Assembly: GCA_028023455.1 (NCBI GenBank)
Contig: JAQFVV010007230.1
Location: forward strand, 1 to 64,000
Length of the DNA stretch: 64,000 nt
Direction of reading: 5' to 3'
DNA from: Epiperipatus broadwayi
Taxonomy: Eukaryota > Onychophora > Udeonychophora > Euonychophora > Peripatidae
Shown: piece after piece, positions 60,012 through 64,000 of the stretch
Layout of the letters: each line of letters begins with the position of its first letter
Position numbering within the stretch: the first letter of the stretch is position 1
Notes under the pieces: generated by a model
The model's database searches: none
The model's input: the letters and a program-made list of their open reading frames with translations, nothing else
What the model was told of the DNA's origin: nothing
Made by a program: the position numbers and the translations under genes

Positions 60012-62507
60012 GCAGTTTTGAGATCAGTGGTTATTATTATTATTATTAGCTTCTTGCTTTTACCCACTTGGTATTATAACACTCATTATCTTATCTTGCT
60101 TTGCTTCCCTGGTTCACTTTGCAGATGGTTACAGTACATATATATTATAATGCACAGATTACATATTAGTATTTAACATCAAAGGGCATCACTAAACATC
60201 TAGTCTAAATAGAGATTCCTGACTCTGTATAAGAAGAAGTCACAGTGCATCACATCAAATATGAAAGTTTTTACTGGTAAGGATCTTGATTATAAATGCC
60301 CATACAGTTATATCATTGCTAATAGATATCTAAAATTGCCTTTAAGACAGAAAACAGCAATTCTTGTGAAAATCAATTGGCAGAGTGAGAAATTGATCTA
60401 ATATAAACAAATAATGTTTATTAAGAGTTCAATGTAATACAGTTCAAATACACTGAAATTGTCATTTTTACTTTGGCATACATTGCACTATTAATACTCC
60501 CAAAATCTTACATTATAATGATGTATTATCTCTTAAGAGTATTACTAATTAATTTTATTATTTATCTGAATCTGTTAGATATGTGTTAACTAAGTTAAGA
60601 TATGTGCACATATATGTCACTTTTGCATTAAAGAAAAAGCAATAACAAAACAACTGAAATTACCTATAAATGTTCAATATTCAGGCCATTGCAAAATCAA
60701 AACTATCACTATGCATTTGAACCCACATCACTTTAAAAAAAACACAATAAATAGCCTTTAACCACATAGAGTATAAAGTAAAATAAAATTTGTGGATGGA
60801 AATGTCTCTAAATCTGAAGCAAAATCAAAGTGATGCAAAATAATATATATCATAAGAAAGCAAATAAACATATATAAAATTTAAGAGCAATTGATAAATT
60901 TCTATAGAAACCTTATATAAAATGCACACACATATGAATCCCAATCTTTAATTTCATATGTGTTTTTGAAACAAACAAAATAAATAAGAAATGGCCTCAA
61001 TGTTTTAAGCACACTAAAATCAACTTATTAAATTATTTACAATATGTTAAATATGCATATCATGACTTACATTACTTTAAAATACATGGTTTAAATGATT
61101 TTTAAATAGCTTCAGAGAAATTAATTTTAACTAAATTTTAATTATTTAAAAAGTAAATCTTTTTTTACATTCTTTTGTTAAAAGAAAGAGTGATTTACAA
61201 TTATTTAAATTAAATGTTGATACTTTTTAAAAACAATACTGCTTTTTTTTTTCTCTCTTAATTATTAAAAACGTCAAGCATTATAACCAAATAAAATTTA
61301 AAATAAATAACATCCAAATAAAAATATTTTAAAGCATATCAAGATATATAAAAGCCAAACTATAAAACTAAACCAAGCACTATAAAATACAAATATTAAG
61401 AGTAAGTTAACATGAAAAGTAAATAAAATAAATACATAAAATTATAGAAATTTCATTATAAATTTTCCAATAACTCTAAATATTAATGTCTTGGTAACTA
61501 GCATTTTAAAAATTTATTAAATCAGTCATAGAGTAAATGAATTGGTTACCTTAAGTCCAAGTTATGCCTAAAAATATTGTTGTTTTTTTTTTTTGTAAAA
61601 CTGGAAATATGTTCATTTACTTATGTTTTTGAAAAGAAAACTCTTTATGATTTACTAATAAACTCTTTCCATTTATGGTTTTCAAATCTTAATCAGAATT
61701 CAGTTTTATGTTTCCAAGTAGTGTTGTTTTGAAAATGTGTTTCTTTCATGGATTAAAAGTACATCTATTTTAGAAGCAACTCAATGTATGTGAAGATAAT
61801 TGGCACAGTATTGGATGAACTTCATTAAGCAGCTTTCAACATCCTGATGAATATGCTCTTCATGCAGAAATGCAGTTTTTAGTCACTTCTAGATGCACAT
61901 GCTTATGAGTTCAATTGCTATTAGAGACTTCCCGTATTTCATTTTAGCAGACAAAGAGCAAAATTATTTGTGAGTTGGCTCTTCTATATCATTACAAATT
62001 TTGCAAAACACATTTTTTAAACAAACCAGTAATTATTTTAATTATCCATATTTACAAAATTATTTGGATCTATAACCAATTTTTTATAGATAACATTTAG
62101 CTATTGCAATTCTTAAAATACGATTAATAGATATTTTATATTTTCAAACCATGAAATTAATTTAAAACAAATTAGTTCTCTAAGAATTTCAACTAACAAT
62201 AAGATGAGCTATTCAAGCAAAAATTTTTTAATTAGTATTTAATTAAGCTTTATTTTTGTAACATAATTTTCAAAAGAAATTTATTTAAAATAAATTTAGA
62301 TTTATCTTTTTAAAATTAAATTTAAGATTGAGTTAAATTAATTTTAAATGCAGACCTTTGTAGATATATGGGTGTTCTTAATAGAAATCTAAATAGAGAA
62401 TAAGTGTAATATAATTTGTGAAACTTGAATTTTGAATTTATTATTGCCAACTATTTCTTATTTATAAATATAAATTGAGATAGAAGAGTATCTATCTCAA
62501 TATATAT
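60012..62507. other. AT-rich spacer, nothing recognised
   Basis: No coding frame, RNA gene or repeat boundary that I can support. 61.0-61.5 kb is especially A-rich. Confidence 0.6.
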
Positions 62508-64000
62508 TGTAATGATATAGAAAATCATAGGGGTGAACCTGGGGTGATGACATTCATCATCATCAACCCCAACTTAATGTTAAACATAAAATTAAATATC
62601 AAATGAGCATGAATCAATATAAAAAGAATGACTCTGAACGATCAGTCCAGCTAACTATATTAAGTATAAACATAATTAACTATAAGTTTAATTATAAATT
62701 CATCAGCACTATAAATAAGTATAAGTAATACTCATAATTATGAGTGATGAACAATAAAAATAAATCAAGAATAAAATTAACAGTCAATCTGGTGACTGGA
62801 TTTGAAATGAGTCTACTACAGACCAGGCTAATTATTTAGCCCTTGCTAACTTGGGGCAGATTATTTAAGCATCAATATGTATGCACGCACTTAAGTGCTA
62901 ATCCATCAGAAAGTATAAAAATTAAAACAATATTGCTGGGTTATTAAAATATGCTGATCATCATCAATATTCTGGCCACTTAATTTCTAAATAAATACTA
63001 AACTAAATAAAATGCAACACATGAACTTTAAATAATATTTTTTTTGCATAAATCCAGGATCATCATTATCAAATGCATGCCCATAAACACTAAATATAAT
63101 TCTCTTTTACATAACAGATCATTATGCATGAATCTAGTTCAGAGAACAGAATCTCTATAACTGTTATTGTTATCAAGAGCTCACATATAATAATTTATGT
63201 TTGAGGGTTAAATCAGGTCACTGGAATAATTTTAACAATGAAATATCAGTTTATTAATAACAATAAAAAATGAAATTAAGGTTTGCAGAACACAAATATA
63301 CACATATAAATTAAGTCTTCTGATTTTGATTAATATACAAAAAAAAGAAGCTATCACATTGTGATTTACATATATGTTCAAATAGGTTTATATAAAATAT
63401 CTTTATATCAGCACACAGATGTGCAGTATAATTTATGAACATATTTGAATTGTCATATAATAACAAAAAATTTAATTTCTACATATATGTGTCTACCTGA
63501 CATGCATTGATTTATGCACACAGGCATGCAGTATAATTTATGAACATATCTGAATTGTCATAAACCTATAACTGAAATTCATTTTTTACAATACATAATT
63601 AATGACTGATTTAACATATATGTGCATAGAAATGTATTTGCACCCTGACATTTATATCATATATTTTAATTTGTCAATATAATAAAATTTTTAAAAATAT
63701 TACATTTTTCACAATTTATTTCCTGATGAAAATATACATAAAATCAATTCGTTATTTTAATAGTAAAAGTTTTTTTCTTTTCTTTTTTTTATTTTTTAAA
63801 AAATATATGACTACTTTGACATGTTAATTTTAATTAATTATAAAAAGTCTTTAAAAATATTCCAGCAAGTTTCTTTGTTTTTGAATCTAGAAATGCTGTA
63901 GGAATCTATCTTTTTTTTTTTATAAAATATAAAATTGTCTATGAGTTAATTCTTTATTTTAGACTTTTAACTTAAGTAAAAATTATTTTACTTGTTTCAC
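62508..64000. other. Possible LTR-type element start and short direct repeat
   Basis: TGTAATGATATAGAAAATCA follows a TA-rich run at 62508, like the starts of copies B and C, but later blocks do not match that family and no end is seen before the window edge. At 62552-62581 GGGGTGATGA and TCATCATCAACCCC can form a hairpin. A 35-bp direct repeat (GCAGTATAATTTATGAACAT onward) occurs at 63423-63457 and 63528-63562. No gene is seen. Confidence 0.35.

Noticed and set aside
61845-61885. CTGATGAATATGCTC..GCAGAAATGC as a hammerhead
   Set aside because: Helix II cannot pair properly and helix I is absent.

Overview
The window is AT-rich eukaryotic DNA, most likely from an invertebrate animal. The evidence is long (TTA)n and (TA)n microsatellites, introns and intergenic spacers without operons, and a dense mix of decayed retroelements: non-LTR, Ty3/Gypsy-like LTR and Penelope-like. 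A mollusc or another lophotrochozoan would fit, but the sequence alone does not settle this. Almost everything recognisable is mobile-element DNA. No complete host gene can be proven.

Layout. 1-11.5 kb is a stack of minus-strand LINE copies of one family. It holds an RT fragment at the left edge, a broken ORF1 at about 1.9-3.8 kb, a long broken ORF2 copy (endonuclease, RT, C-terminus) at 3.8-7.1 kb, and a further copy cut into three pieces by a 2.2-kb TGTAACG element (7317-9539) and an 857-bp foldback repeat (10238-11094). LINE 3' ends share a short AATAAA-containing signature that runs into (CAT)n(AAT)n, which explains several of the trinucleotide arrays. 11.5-30 kb carries microsatellites, three more TGTAACG elements (17788, 20633, 27663), a second foldback type (16326) and several candidate minus-strand exons of an unrecognised gene (about 14.8-26.8 kb). 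33.5-39.6 kb is an LTR retrotransposon with 1.8-1.9-kb LTRs that encodes only a Gag-like protein. A fifth TGTAACG element lies at 41.0-42.6 kb, a Penelope-like fragment between 178-bp inverted arms at 48.5-49.6 kb, a piggyBac-type MITE at 51.86-52.60 kb, an ORF1-like pseudogene at 55.5-57.1 kb, and another foldback copy at 59.56-60.0 kb. The last 4 kb has no gene that I can see.

Most interesting signal. The foldback repeats at 10.2-11.1, 16.3-16.6 and 59.6-60.0 kb carry type I hammerhead-ribozyme folds: a CTGAnGA core, a short helix II, GAAA, a very short helix III ending in GTC or a relative, and a helix I with an internal loop. In the first copy they sit head to head, one on each arm of the palindrome. 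The three elements are flanked by 10-bp, about 14-bp and 16-bp target duplications, as expected for target-primed retroposition. The inverted arms of the Penelope-like element carry a related but damaged hammerhead fold. I infer a family of small, hammerhead-bearing, palindromic retroposons. Each genomic copy here has at least one core or near-core change, so activity can only be argued for the family consensus.

A second unusual signal is the TGTAACG family (five copies). It has concentric inverted repeats, a 3'-terminal hairpin that repeats the 5' terminus, and an internal hairpin whose stem changes between copies while its loop stays similar.
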